From Hemileia vastatrix (Eukaryota > Basidiomycota > Pucciniomycetes > Pucciniales > Zaghouaniaceae), in assembly GCA_030280995.1 (NCBI GenBank), contig JASXTE010000004.1, forward strand, positions 16,891,501 to 16,955,500: a DNA stretch of 64,000 nucleotides. The letters are read 5' to 3'. Shown piece after piece: positions 1 to 10,929 of the stretch. Position numbers and translations under genes: made by a program. The notes under the pieces were generated by a model, which saw nothing but the letters and a program-made list of their open reading frames with translations, had not been told where the DNA came from and did no database searches. Each line of letters opens with the position of its first letter. Position 1 is the stretch's first letter.

Positions 1-345
1 AAATATATATATATATTATTATTTATTATATTTTTTTACTAATTTATATTAAGTCCCTTGAATTCCCATTAATGAAAATGTTTGTTGGTAGGCTTTGTCA
101 TTATGTCTGATATTTAAGATATGGTTGGGACCCATTCAAGAATTGCTTTATTTTTGTGTAGTTGTTTGTTGATGAAGTAAAACTTGTGGTTTCTATGTCA
201 AGTGGATTTATTTGATGCTTTGTCTGCTGAGACCTTTATAGAAGCTTGATTGTCACAATGAATAATAAAAGCTTCATTGTGCTGAATGATATTTCAAAGG
301 ATGTTCTGGATCCATAGACCCATTCTTTTTGCTGCCCCCAAAATA
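1..345 (-). pseudogene. Ty1/copia RNase H C-terminal remnant
   Basis: Read on the minus strand, one frame gives a copia-type RNase H tail. It runs from 'WIQNIL' through 'IIHCDNQASIK' (the HCDN block with a catalytic Asp) to 'AILEWVPTIS' and 'ISDIMTKPT', the usual 'EWVPT..ADxxTKP' end of copia polyproteins. Several in-frame stops interrupt it, mostly at positions where Q or R is expected, so it is dead. Sequence from about 345 rightwards no longer matches, so the fragment is truncated on that side, and its 3' LTR would lie left of the window. Family assignment is firm. Exact limits are approximate. Confidence 0.75.
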
Positions 346-641
346 TCACACAACAAATGACACTTGAAGAAAAATTCAATCTTTTAATCCATAAATCAGT
401 ACATCAATACATACTTTAAGTGCAGAAAGTAATATCTACATGGCAATTTCTTTTTCCTTTTGTGTGTCTAAATTCAACCACGCTAGCAAACACACTATCT
501 AAACCTTAAATTTGAATTAGTCAATAATATGCTTATACTTCTCAATCTTATGTAAATGGTAAATGTATTAGTGCTATGCTCAATGATATATTATAAATTT
601 TGGATTATAGTGTGCCTGAGGGTAAATAAAAGTGTTTGAGC
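346..641. other. AT-rich stretch, nothing recognised
   Basis: No open frame, repeat or RNA signal that I can support. It separates the copia remnant from the repeat at 642. Confidence 0.5.
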
Positions 642-1126
642 AGGAATAGGAGTAAGGTTAAATGATCTGTGGCTTGTAATGAAGGGTCAGTGATAAATTA
701 AGGATGGTTTATTAAAGGGGTCAATGTGAGGTGGAGTTCTCTATATAACTGGGTGGATTTGGTTTGACATACCTTAGAATTAAATCATAATATTTTTTTG
801 ATAGTAGGTAAATTTATATAGGGCTATTATTGTTTCCTACATTTCTTAATAATAAATTTCTCTTCAAACTATCAAGCTCCTAAATCCCTTTTGTTTATTA
901 AGTTCTCACCCTTTTTAAGATTAACCTGAATATTTATTGTAACTGTAGATTGCAATATTATTCACCTCAAATGTATCTCAACAAAATCTTAATTTAACCT
1001 CCACTTATCTTCAAAACACTCCCTTAAAGAATGCCTCTGTGCTCAAAGTAGTCTTCAATCATCTTTGCCAATCTCACTTACTCAGGAAAACCCTCAACCT
1101 TGTGCTTAGGCCATCCAGTGACAATA
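642..1126. repeat. Dispersed repeat R1, copy a (probable LTR plus leader)
   Basis: About 485 bp matching 19882-20366 over the whole length, from 'aggaataggagtaag' to 'ccagtgaca', with scattered substitutions. On the plus strand it has a TATA-like 'ctatataac' near 740 and an AATAAA near 848, and it ends shortly before the gag of element E, which would suit a 5' LTR plus leader. Read on the minus strand, a purine run 'tttaagggag' directly precedes a TG, which would instead suit a polypurine tract and 3' LTR of the copia remnant. I cannot decide between the two. The repeat itself is certain. Confidence 0.65.
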
Positions 1127-1197
1127 TAATTTAATTCTCTGCATTTCTCATTTTTATTATTATTCACACTACTATGAAACTTAGGGGCCAATATTAA

Positions 1198-4100
1198 ATG
1201 GCAAAAATTCAATGGACTCCTCCTATGGATGCAACTACTAGATCTTACACCATAAATAGGCCACCAGCATTGCAACTTATTTCCTGTACTAACTCTCTTG
1301 AATCTCTTGAATCTAGGGAAGGGGAAAATTCAATTCAATATGTAGAGGACATTCCTCAGGATTTCAAGACTATAGTGAGGAAGAAGAAGGTAAGGGTACA
1401 ATGAATGAGGCACCATCAGCCTAAGCTACCAACCCTTTGGGCCAAACCTCTGAGAATTTTACAGCTTCTTCATTAGAAGATTTCATGAAATTATTGGTGA
1501 AATAAGTCTCTAATCCTTCTCCTTTGGAGAGCTCTAAAATTAAAACTCCCTCAATGAAATCCCCAGATAAATTAAATGGAGAAAATCCTGGAATATTTCT
1601 ACCTTTTTTGCAGACTTGAAAATTATTTCTCCACAATTACCCTCAAACCTTCAACACAGATTTCTCCAAGTTAATTTATGCCTCATCATTCTTATCTAGA
1701 AAAGAATCAAGATGATTCAAATCATATTGGCTGATACTTTCTTCAATGGAAACACATTTTTTTATAAATAATTGGGAAAAATTTGAAGATCAACTCTTTA
1801 AATTATGTTTTGAGCCTAATGAAACCAATAATATTTAACTTCAATTGGATTTTCTTTGCATGAAGAATAATGGGAAAGCTTCTGATTATATTATAAATTT
1901 CAGGGCTCTGTAAACTTGAGTAGGTTGGAATGATGCATCCTTAAAGTATCATTTCAAAAATGGACTTCACTCAAGGATTCTTGACCAACTAAATCTTCAG
2001 GGTCAAATAATGAAAACTTTAACAGACCTAATGGATAGGACCCTCAAATGTGATGGCATTAACCAGGGCCATCTTCAAAAAAGGCATTATTCCAATAAAT
2101 CTCACCGTTAAAATTTCAAATAAGGCACTTAATCAAATTGTCCTTGGCCCACTCAATCATAGTCTCAAACCAAACCCAATCAAAAGGGTATAGAAAAATC
2201 TCAATCAAAAATCTTAACCCCAGGAAATATCAGTAAGGTATTGTATCCAAAAAGGGAATTAAAGGAAGCTTAGAGGAAAAGTAAATCAGATACTGGGTTG
2301 TGTGTAATGTTGGTTTAAACACAATTTTGATGAATGTGCTAAATTAAAGGATAGAGAAGGTAACAGTTTCAAGTCAAAAAAGTAGTGAATAGTTTACTTG
2401 TGTGCAAAGAAAACTGCTTTATCTCTCTCACTTCACAAAACCTCCATGTCCTAAGGACTGGAGTTTCCCTTAACTGTTTGAGAGTAATTCATTTTAAGGA
2501 GGATATTCCCTTCAGTTGTCTTATTGACTCTGGATCTTCAATCTCATTTGTCAGTTTATCTTTTTTCAAAAAACTTAAGCTGAAATTTGTAGAAATAGAG
2601 CAAATTCTAATTTTTCTGGTCAAATAATAGGTGCCCAAATACTGGGTTAGTAAAAAAATTTATGGGTTTTTTACTTTTTGAATTTTCCTTTTTTTGAGTG
2701 GGAATTGACAGTCTTGGATGCCCTAAGGATAAATAATACCATTCTTGGCCATGACTTCTTACAGCATTGAAATCTCCAAATTGATTGGTCATAGGAATTC
2801 ATCACCCCTTGTTCTAAGTATATTTCTGATTCATCAATGCAGGTTAATAGTAAGTTCAACAACCCATCTGACCAAGTCCTGCTAGAGTTCACTCCTCTTC
2901 CAGATGTATTGCATGAATCTAATATTTCTTAAAATGAGCACTTGGCTAAGCCTTCTAGCTCAACTACTTTGCTTGAAGAGGATTTCAATAGACTGGAAGT
3001 AATAAATTTTTCTCCCTAAATACAGTTCTACCTTTGACAGACTTCTTTGAAGATGAAGAGGATGACCAAATCAATATTGAAGCCATTACATCAAATCTAC
3101 CTGAAGTTTACCATAAATTCATCAATGTTTTTTCAATATGTAAGGCCAAAAAAATACCACCTCATCAATACTAAAGCCATAAAATAGAGCTAATAGGTCC
3201 AGGACCATTTGCAGGTCCTGTATATTCTTTGTCAAAGGTCAAATCACGATTTCTTTGAGACTAAATTTCAGAGAATGTAGCAAAAGGCTTCATTTGAGTG
3301 AGTCAGTCTCCAACTGGCTCTCTAGTTCTTTTTGTTGTGAAAAATTATGTTAGTCTTAGGTTAAGTGTTTATTATAGAAAAATTAGAGAAGTGAATAAAA
3401 AGAATTCTTATCCAGTTCTCCCCATTTCATTACTTCATACTTTGTTTAATGGTGCTAAATTATTTTCTAAAATTGATCCCAGAGGTGCTTAAAATCTTAT
3501 ATGTATTTCAGAAGGTAATGAAACTTTAACTGAAATGTGTACCAGGTTTGGAGTCTCAAATATTTAGTAATTCCCTTTAAATTATGTAACACACCATCAA
3601 CATTTCCAAATTTTGTCAATTATATCTTCCAAGATATTGTTGGAGAGTTTCTTGTTGTCTACCTAGATGATATTTTACTTTTATTTAAGACCATGGAAGA
3701 ACATATCCAACATGTTAAAGCTGGTTTTAATTGACTTTGAAAATAAGTTCTCTATGCCAAGTACTCTAAATTTGAATTCCACCTAGAATCTATCAACTTT
3801 TAAGGCTTCACAATGTCTACTAATGTTTTATTCATGAATGATAAATAGGTTCAAAAAGTTTTGGAATGGCCAGAGTCACAACACTAAAATCCTTACAAGG
3901 ATTTTTAGGTTTTCAAATTTCTATTGAAGATGTATCAAAGATTACTCTAAATCTATTACAAATCTTACTACTTTTCTAATAAAGGTATAACTTTTATCTT
4001 CACAGAAGTAGTGCAAAAATAATTTGAAGCATTGAAAGCTGCATTCACTACAACTCAAATTCTTTTACATTTTGACCTTAAAGCCTTGATAATATTTGAG

Positions 4101-6195
4101 AAAGAAGCTAGCAATTATGATATAGCAGGGTTAATATCCCAATTATATCCTGAAACAAAATTGTTGAATCCTATTGCATTTGAATCAAGCAAATTAATTG
4201 CAGAATAATTAAATTATAAAATTCATGATAAAGATTTATTATCTATTATCCATTGTCTTAAAAAAAGATGTTCTTTTCTTCTGAGTCTAAATAGTTCTTT
4301 TCAAATCCTACCTGATCATAACGATTTGAAATACTTCATGTCTTCCAAAGTACTATCTAGATGTCAGGCAAGGTGGGCTGAGCTCTTATCTTAATTTTTT
4401 TTACTATTACCTGCCAACCAGGAAAAAATTGTGTAGCTCCAGATATTTTATCACATCAGGAAAACATTTATCTGAAGTGGGGGAAAGTATTTTATGACAA
4501 AAATCCAGCAAATGTGAGATCGATTTTCAACAAACCAATGTTAACAAATCATCAACTTAATTTGATGAAAAAATGATCAATTCAAAATCCACTATCCAAC
4601 ATTTGAGAAGCTCAATCAAAGGATGATTATTATTTTGTGATTAAAGACAAAATACTCTTGAAGAAAGAGTCCAAGATATTCAGTATAGAATCAGGTCTGT
4701 TAGTCTTCAAAGGTATATTAGTCATACCTGACAATGAGGATATAAAGTTATGGATTTTAATAGTAGACAATTTTCTCCATTAGCTTTTCATTTTGGTTTT
4801 GATAAAATTTACCAATTAATGGGAAGGGATTTCTTCTGACCAGGAATAAACAGTTAAATAAAGGCCTATATTAAAGCCTATTATCAATGTAATAGGAACA
4901 AGCTCCCTTGAAACAGAAAGTATGTGTTGCTTCAACCACTTCCGATTCCCTCTAAGCCATGGGAATCAATTTCAATGGATTTAATTTCTCAATTACCTCA
5001 ATCAGATAACTTCAATGATATATTAGTCATACACCACACAGAATGGAACCATACAATCAGGGATGAACACCACTCAGCAGAAACGTTTTAGGTGGGTGTT
5101 CAAGTAGAGTTCAGTATGGGTTCAGTATGAGCTCAGTCTAAGTTCCATCTGAGTTCAGGTTGTGGACTTTCTAGAAAGTCCACCCCCTAAATTGTGTAGT
5201 GATAGTTGATAGACTCTCTAAAATGTCTTTTTTTAAAATAAATAATACTAGTGCAACAGCAAAAAATTTAGCTAAATTATTTCTAAAATTTGTATTTTCT
5301 AACCATGGCTTACCCACTGATATTATTTCAGATAGAAGATCCCTGTTTTTTTCTACTCTCTGGACTCAACTGTGTCAAGAACTAAATATTACAAGAAATC
5401 TTTCTACAGCCTATCATCCTGAAAACAACAGAAAAATAAGAAAAATCATCCAAATCCTCAAAAAATATCTTAGAGTGTATGTCAATTACCAACAAGACAA
5501 TTAAACCACATGGTTACCATTGGCCAAATTTTCTTATAAAAACTCAACACATTCTTTGACCAAAAAATCTTATCTCAAAACAATCTACGGACAACATCCT
5601 TGATTCAATCTAATTCATGTATGAACTAATCATCCTGCTAAAGAAAATCTTTAAACAGTTACACAACTTTAAGGTCTAATCCAATCTAACCTTGAGGCAG
5701 AAAAGTAAAGATATAAGTGACAGGCTGACTAACATCAACAATCTGCTCCACTTTTTAAGCCAGGAAATAAAATATTGCTTGACTCTAAAAATATTTAAAC
5801 AACTCAGCCATCAAAGAAACTATCTGAAAATCACTTGGGTCCATTAGAAATTGACACTAAAGTCTCTAAAAATTCATTTTGACTCAAGTCACCTTTAAAA
5901 TGGCAATAATTTCATCCTTTTTTTCAAGTATCTCTTCTGGAACTTGCTTGAGAAATATATCTGGTAAAGAGCCAACCTCCTCCAGATCTGGTCAAAGTAG
6001 AAGATCATTTAGAGTAGGAAGTAAGTCCAATTATTGATTCAAGAAGGCACAAGAGGAAACTTTAATACCTTGTGGATTGGGAAGGCTATCTCAATGACTA
6101 AAATAAAACATCTTGGGAACCACCCATGAATGTTTCAAATGCTCCTAAACTTTTAAAATCTTTTTGTTTTAAATATCATAAAAAACCTAAACCAT
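1198..6195 (+). pseudogene. Element E: decayed Ty3/gypsy chromovirus gag-pol
   Basis: Pieces of one polyprotein are readable in order on the plus strand. Gag starts at 1198 ('MAKIQWTPPMDATTRS'). A zinc knuckle lies near 2299-2337 (CxxC, then H and C in 'CWFKHNFDEC', the first Cys triplet containing a stop). Aspartic protease: 'LIDSGSSISFVS' near 2520. Reverse transcriptase: about 3290-3730, with the catalytic 'VYLDDI' near 3658. RNase H: about 3960-4430. Integrase: about 4700-5640, with 'VIVDRLSKM' and 'STAYHPENN'. A chromodomain closes it at about 6001-6195 ('YLVDWEGY', 'SWEPP', 'LLKSF'). Dozens of stops and several frameshifts make it nonfunctional, many of them TAA where CAA is expected. 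A CACTA-like element sits in the integrase at 5032. No flanking LTR pair was clearly resolved. The chromodomain places it among chromoviruses. Confidence 0.85.
5032..5201 (+). mobile_element. CACTA-like MITE, copy 1 (internally deleted)
   Basis: 170-bp insertion in the integrase of element E, flanked by a 3-bp duplication ATA (5029-5031 and 5202-5204). Removing it restores the integrase frame exactly (DILVI then VDRLSKM). Ends are CACCACACAG and TTGTGTAGTG. Near the right end is a perfect 18-bp palindrome, GGACTTTCTAGAAAGTCC (5164-5181). The part that carries the left palindrome in other copies is missing. CAC...GTG ends with 3-bp duplications fit the CACTA/EnSpm superfamily. No transposase is present. 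Confidence 0.88.
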
Positions 6196-8074
6196 AAATC
6201 TCATTTTTCCTTCTTGCTTTAAAATTTTAATTTTAATTTTCTTATATTTTTCTTTCTTTTTCTTTCTCTTTCTAAATCCCTAAATAATTAAAAAAAACTA
6301 AAATTAAAATTAACATAAAATAAAATTAATAAAATCAAAATTAAACAATTAAAATTAAAACAAATATAAATTAAATATAAATTAAAACAAATTAAAACTT
6401 TCTGTTTTTCTCTTCTAAAAATTTATTACAACAGTTACATTTCTATCTCTTCTCAAATTTTTCTTTGACCTTATCAATCTCAACTCAATTTTTTAAAATC
6501 TACCACCTCTATTTAAAATTATGACTTTTATCCTTTCCTTTTATTTTTTTTCTTCTTTCATTCTACCTAAACAGATCTCAATTCTTTAATATCCTCACCA
6601 AACAACTCAAACCCATCTTAACTTCAAATATCTTTAAACCTGAAATCATTCCTTATTTAAATCATTTATTTTTCTTCTATAAAATTTTATTTCTAAAATG
6701 CATTTTTTTCTTTCTTTTAAAATTTTCTCTAAAAACAACATTTTCCTTTTTTCTCTTCTTTCTATCTGAACTACTTAAATTAAACAAAAACCTCAAATAA
6801 AATAAATTCAAATAAAATTAAATTAAATAAAACTAAAATTTTCTTTCCCTCTTGATTTCAATTTTCTTTTCTTTTAAATAAATAAACTTCAATTTTCCTT
6901 TTTGCTTATATAAATTTTTTTCAATAAAACAACAAAATTTAACAAATATTCAAGATAAAACAATATACTTTTCTTCAATCTTTTTTTCATTACTTCAATA
7001 TTATCTCTTCTATTTTCCTTTAAATCAAATCCTTCATTTTCTCCACCACTTTTTAAATCTCCTTTCTATCCTTCTCAAAAACTTCTTCCTCCCCAACTGT
7101 CACTACCTCTCCAATTTCTAGTAACACCTTAGCTACATCATATGAAGCTGCATTGAAATTCATGTTAATTTCATTTAAAAGTGTTGCAAAAAAAGTGGTT
7201 CAACAAGAATCATGCAATATTTAGGGTGACTTGCTAGCAAGTCCTCAACTTGAAGTTAGATGGAAAACAAATGGAACTCAGACCTAACTTATAATGAACT
7301 GATACTGAACTTTACTTTGAACTCATCTTGAGCTCTTAACCAATAATGGATGAGTCTTTTCTGGAATAATAGTGAAAGTTAAATGAATAAATTATAGAAA
7401 TAATGATAAGGGTAGATTAAGAATCTGATCCATTCACAGAATTTTTTTCATAAAACAAAATTTAGTTTTCATTTTGAATTTCACTTGATCATCAAAAAGA
7501 CTTAAAATGAAGCTATTTTTTTAAAAATCATCACTTTTAACCTCTCTAATGATTTTATTAGTTTTTTTTTTTGAAAAAATATAAAATAAGATCAGTGATT
7601 TATTATATTGATAACTCCTTTCAACCAAAAATTTGAAGGTTCATTTTTTTAATTTAAAACATATTACTTGATTTTTTTGTATTTTTATTATCTCAAAATA
7701 TGAAATATAAATATTATCAGTTTAATAGATTTATTTAAGAAACATATTTAACCATCAAAATTCTCAAGTATTTTATTTTATAATAGTGTTAATAGACTCA
7801 TAATTAAAAAAATAAAAGATAGAAATATGATTTCCTAAATTCTATTTCAATGAGGTCCTCTCATAGCTTCTTTACACTATGCACTAATAAATAATAAATT
7901 GTTATATTATACTATTAGAAAGAAGTATAATTCTTATACCAGTGTATTTTAACTAATTTTTTGCATTTTTATATTCAAGAAGATGATTAAAATAAAAAGA
8001 AAATATATATTTGCTCTTTTTTTTTTTTGTTCTATTAAATATTCAACTACTAAGAATTTTCGAAATATAAATTT
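6196..8074. other. AT-rich spacer between elements E and A
   Basis: No credible gene. Strand-skewed runs of C/T and A near 6190-7060 give no repeat family that I recognise. Contains the CACTA-like fragment at 7204 and ends at the target site AATTT (8070-8074) of element A. Confidence 0.5.
7204..7370 (-). mobile_element. CACTA-like MITE, fragment
   Basis: Shares with the complete copies the motif 'catgcaatat', the palindrome GACTTGCTAGCAAGTC (7228-7243) and a run of GAACTCA-like subterminal repeats. It is oriented like copy 2 at 49498. No second end and no target duplication found, so it is a truncated remnant with approximate limits. Confidence 0.6.
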
Positions 8075-8865
8075 TGTCAGCCAGGCTACTAGACTTAACC
8101 GGTAAAATAATTAATTATTTTACTGAGTTGAAGCCACGCCCCTTCTTCTTACTAATAATTAATTATCTACTTAAGTATTACTTACAATTAACTAGTTAAG
8201 TACAATAAGTAATATAATTAATTAGTGTAAATAAAATGTCCCTTACAATTTTACTCCCTAACACCGTGCTCAATGGTATAAGTCAATGTAAATAGAATTT
8301 AATAATAAAATTATAATAAAAAAAACTTTAAAACAATTATATTACCTCAGTGAGAGATCTGGAATCCCGTGAAAGTAATATAATTAATTAATTATTTTGT
8401 AATTAATTGTGAAAGTCCAAGGAGCTCAAACTTTATTGTTATTAAATTTGATGTCCTTGTTAACGTACCAGTTTATTAAATTCTTATGTCATATATGTAC
8501 TCCTTTCAGTCATTCTTTTTCTCACATTCTTACAATATATGGTGTAAATTAAATATATTTTATTCCCTCATGTTTTTCCTATAAAAAGCCTATTACTTTG
8601 TGCTTTTCAGAAGATTCTTTTATCACTTACTTTATTATTACAATTACAACACTACAATTATTTCTATATTTTATAACTTTAGTATTTACAACAGCGTAAT
8701 TCTAATCTATAATCTATATTGATATTTTAAAACTACCTCTTATTTTTGAGTAAATTAATCAAATTGATTTTAGAAATACATACCTTTTGTTGAGAGACCT
8801 TTTAAACCCTTAAATATCCTGTGAAAACCTCGAATAAACTTCTAGACCCAAAAGACCCCTTGACA
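8075..8865 (+). repeat. Element A 5' LTR
   Basis: Direct repeat of 16987-17776 with scattered substitutions. TATA-like 'tataaaaa' near 8580. The sequence following the LTR (GTTGAAGGCCTTCCC) sits where the primer-binding site should be. In element B the matching position reads TTGGGGGTC, so the A site appears mutated. Confidence 0.92.
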
Positions 8866-8992
8866 GTTGAAGGCCTTCCCAAATTATTGACGGTGCATCG
8901 TGATTTGAGGGCGTAAATCGAAGGGAACATAGGCATTCAAGTACCTGTAAGGACAAGAAAGTGATGAAAACGACGAACGTCATACGTCATGT

Positions 8993-9923
8993 TGTGGTGA
9001 TCCAAACCTGGGTAGGCCTTTGGAGTGCATATTTGGAGGTATTTAGTATGTAGGGTGTTATTAGTTGTTTTTTTAATCTTTAGGTAATATTTAGTAGTTT
9101 TTATGGAGGCTTAAGCTAGGGTCACTTATTATTTCTCAGCTTAATGTCCTTTCTTTTCTCTTCGTTTTGGTATCCTTTATGGGTGGTTACCTTGCTTTAT
9201 AGGGTAGTTATGGTGTTGTTATTGGTATTTATCGGATGTTTATTGCTTAGTGGTGCTTATGTAGGATTAAGCTAGGGTCACTTATTATGTCTCAGCTTAT
9301 TGTCCTTCATTTTCTTTTCATTTTGGTATGTCTTATGTGTTTATCTTGTTTATTAGTGAAGTTGTGGGTTTTTAGGGTTTTTTAGGGTTTTTATGGGTTG
9401 TATGGGTTTTTTAGGGCCTAGAAGCGGCCCTCCCGCCCATAATCGGCCTGCCTGCCCCTAAGCGGAGCCACCTCCAAGCGGCCTGGCCGCCTGGTCACTG
9501 GGGAGGCGCTAAAATGCACTTTTATCCATGAAAAAAGGCTGGGAAAGCTGGATTTTGGCTGGGGAATTGGTCAGGGTGGTCTGTGCACTGGCTTTATGAT
9601 GCGTGTGTGGGAAGATTTTTAGTGGGGATCATCTTATCTCTTTAATCATCGCCTCTCTGTTCCTCACTGTCTCATTGGCTGGTTTTTTGTTGGAATATAT
9701 TACTGTTCATTTCAACTCTTTCTGGTAGTCTGTCTGGGACTATTATCTTCACTTTTAAAGGGGTCAAGTGTGTTTAATTAGAGGGTCTAGCAAACAGATC
9801 TCCAATTTGCTGCAACAGGTCAATCTCACTTATTTTTCTAAAGGGACAGGGGTTATTCTCTCTGTGGTTTTTCTCCAACTCCCTTGGTCAAGGCCTATAG
9901 CTAGTACTATAGGATTGTCTACA
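8993..9923 (+). mobile_element. Solo LTR of the C family in the leader of A
   Basis: 931 bp, TGTGGTGATCC to GGATTGTCTACA, the reverse complement of the LTRs of element C at 31466-32410 and 36455-37400. Flanking tetranucleotides are ATGT (8989-8992) and ACGT (9924-9927), a 4-bp duplication with one C/T change. No internal sequence remains, so it arose by LTR-LTR recombination after insertion. Confidence 0.85.
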
Positions 9924-9940
9924 ACGTGACAAAATTTTTT

Positions 9941-9961
9941 GCTGCGAACAGGAATCGAACC
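9941..9961 (-). other. tRNA-like T arm / pol III B-box match
   Basis: On the minus strand, GGTTCGATTCC (9961-9951) is a perfect match to the tRNA T-loop / B-box consensus, followed by a short tail ending GCAGC and A/T-rich sequence. I could not fold a complete cloverleaf: the acceptor 5' half is missing. It may be a tRNA fragment or SINE remnant captured in the A leader, or chance. Confidence 0.35.
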
Positions 9962-10261
9962 ACGCTCCAAAAATTAGGTTCATATATTGACTAAACGTCG
10001 TATATATCGTGGTAATTATTGATATTACTATTTGTGGGTTACTCCTCCCTCTTCATTTGCTACATATTTCCTTTTACTCAGTACTCTGTAAGTGGCATTA
10101 ATTTGCTCATTTTACAGGGGGAGGTGTCTGGTAATTTGGAATTTATTTTATTATTATATTTTATTTTTATTTTTCCTGGTTGACCATAATAGAGCTATAT
10201 GTGTTCTTAGTCCCAGAAGTAATAAAATAATTATATTTTAATATTAATTATTATAATATTT

Positions 10262-10860
10262 CAGTTGACATTTGTCCTGATTAATTTAAATTTTAAATTT
10301 TCCAGTTGACAAATTTTCCTGACAATAATATTTTTTTTAATTAATAAATAATTCATATTTAATTAATTCAGTTGACCTTGAGTCCTGGTAGTTCAATAAT
10401 TTTTTTTAATTAATAAAACTCATATTTAATTACTTCAGTTGACATTAAGTCCTGGTAGTTAAGTGATCAGTTTAATAAATTTTAAAAATAAAAATTCATA
10501 TTTAATTACTTCAGTTGACATTAAGTCCTGGTAGTTAAGTGATCAGTTTAATAAATTTTAAAAATAAAAATTCATATTTAATTACTTCAGTTGACATTAA
10601 GTCCTGGTAGTTAAGTGATCAGTTTAATAAAAAAAATTTTTAATAAAGATTCATATTTAATTACTTCAGTTGACATTAAGTCCTGGTAATAAATTAGTTG
10701 ATTTAAATCCTGAAAATAATTAGAATTATTAATAAAAATTTTAATTTATTTCTACAGTTGATTATATTATAATCCTGGTTTTAAATTATTTTTTTAATTA
10801 ATAAATTAATTTTATTTAGTTGATTTTTATCCTAAAAAAGATTTTTATTTTATTTCTGTT
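10262..10860 (+). repeat. Tandem repeats in the leader of element A
   Basis: The motif CAGTTGAC followed by about 10 bases and TCCTGG recurs at about 10262, 10303, 10369, 10436, 10512, 10588, 10667 and 10755. The central four are near-identical units of about 76 bp, and the outer ones are degenerate. The array ends about 70 bp before the gag start at 10930. A packaging or translation role is possible but not shown. Confidence 0.85.
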
Positions 10861-10929
10861 AAATAAAAATTTAAAATAAAGACTAATTAATCTTATTGTC
10901 TCTTTTCTTCATTTTAGTTAAATCTTAAA

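Noticed and set aside
5032..5201. PIF/Harbinger MITE
   Set aside because: Three-base duplications are ATA, ATT, TTA and ACA, not restricted to TWA, and ends are CAC...GTG.
9941..10025. Complete tRNA gene on the minus strand
   Set aside because: T arm is convincing but no matching acceptor 5' strand or clear anticodon stem was found.
10262..10860. CRISPR-like array
   Set aside because: Repeat units are contiguous and degenerate, spacers are not unique, and the context is a eukaryotic retroelement leader.
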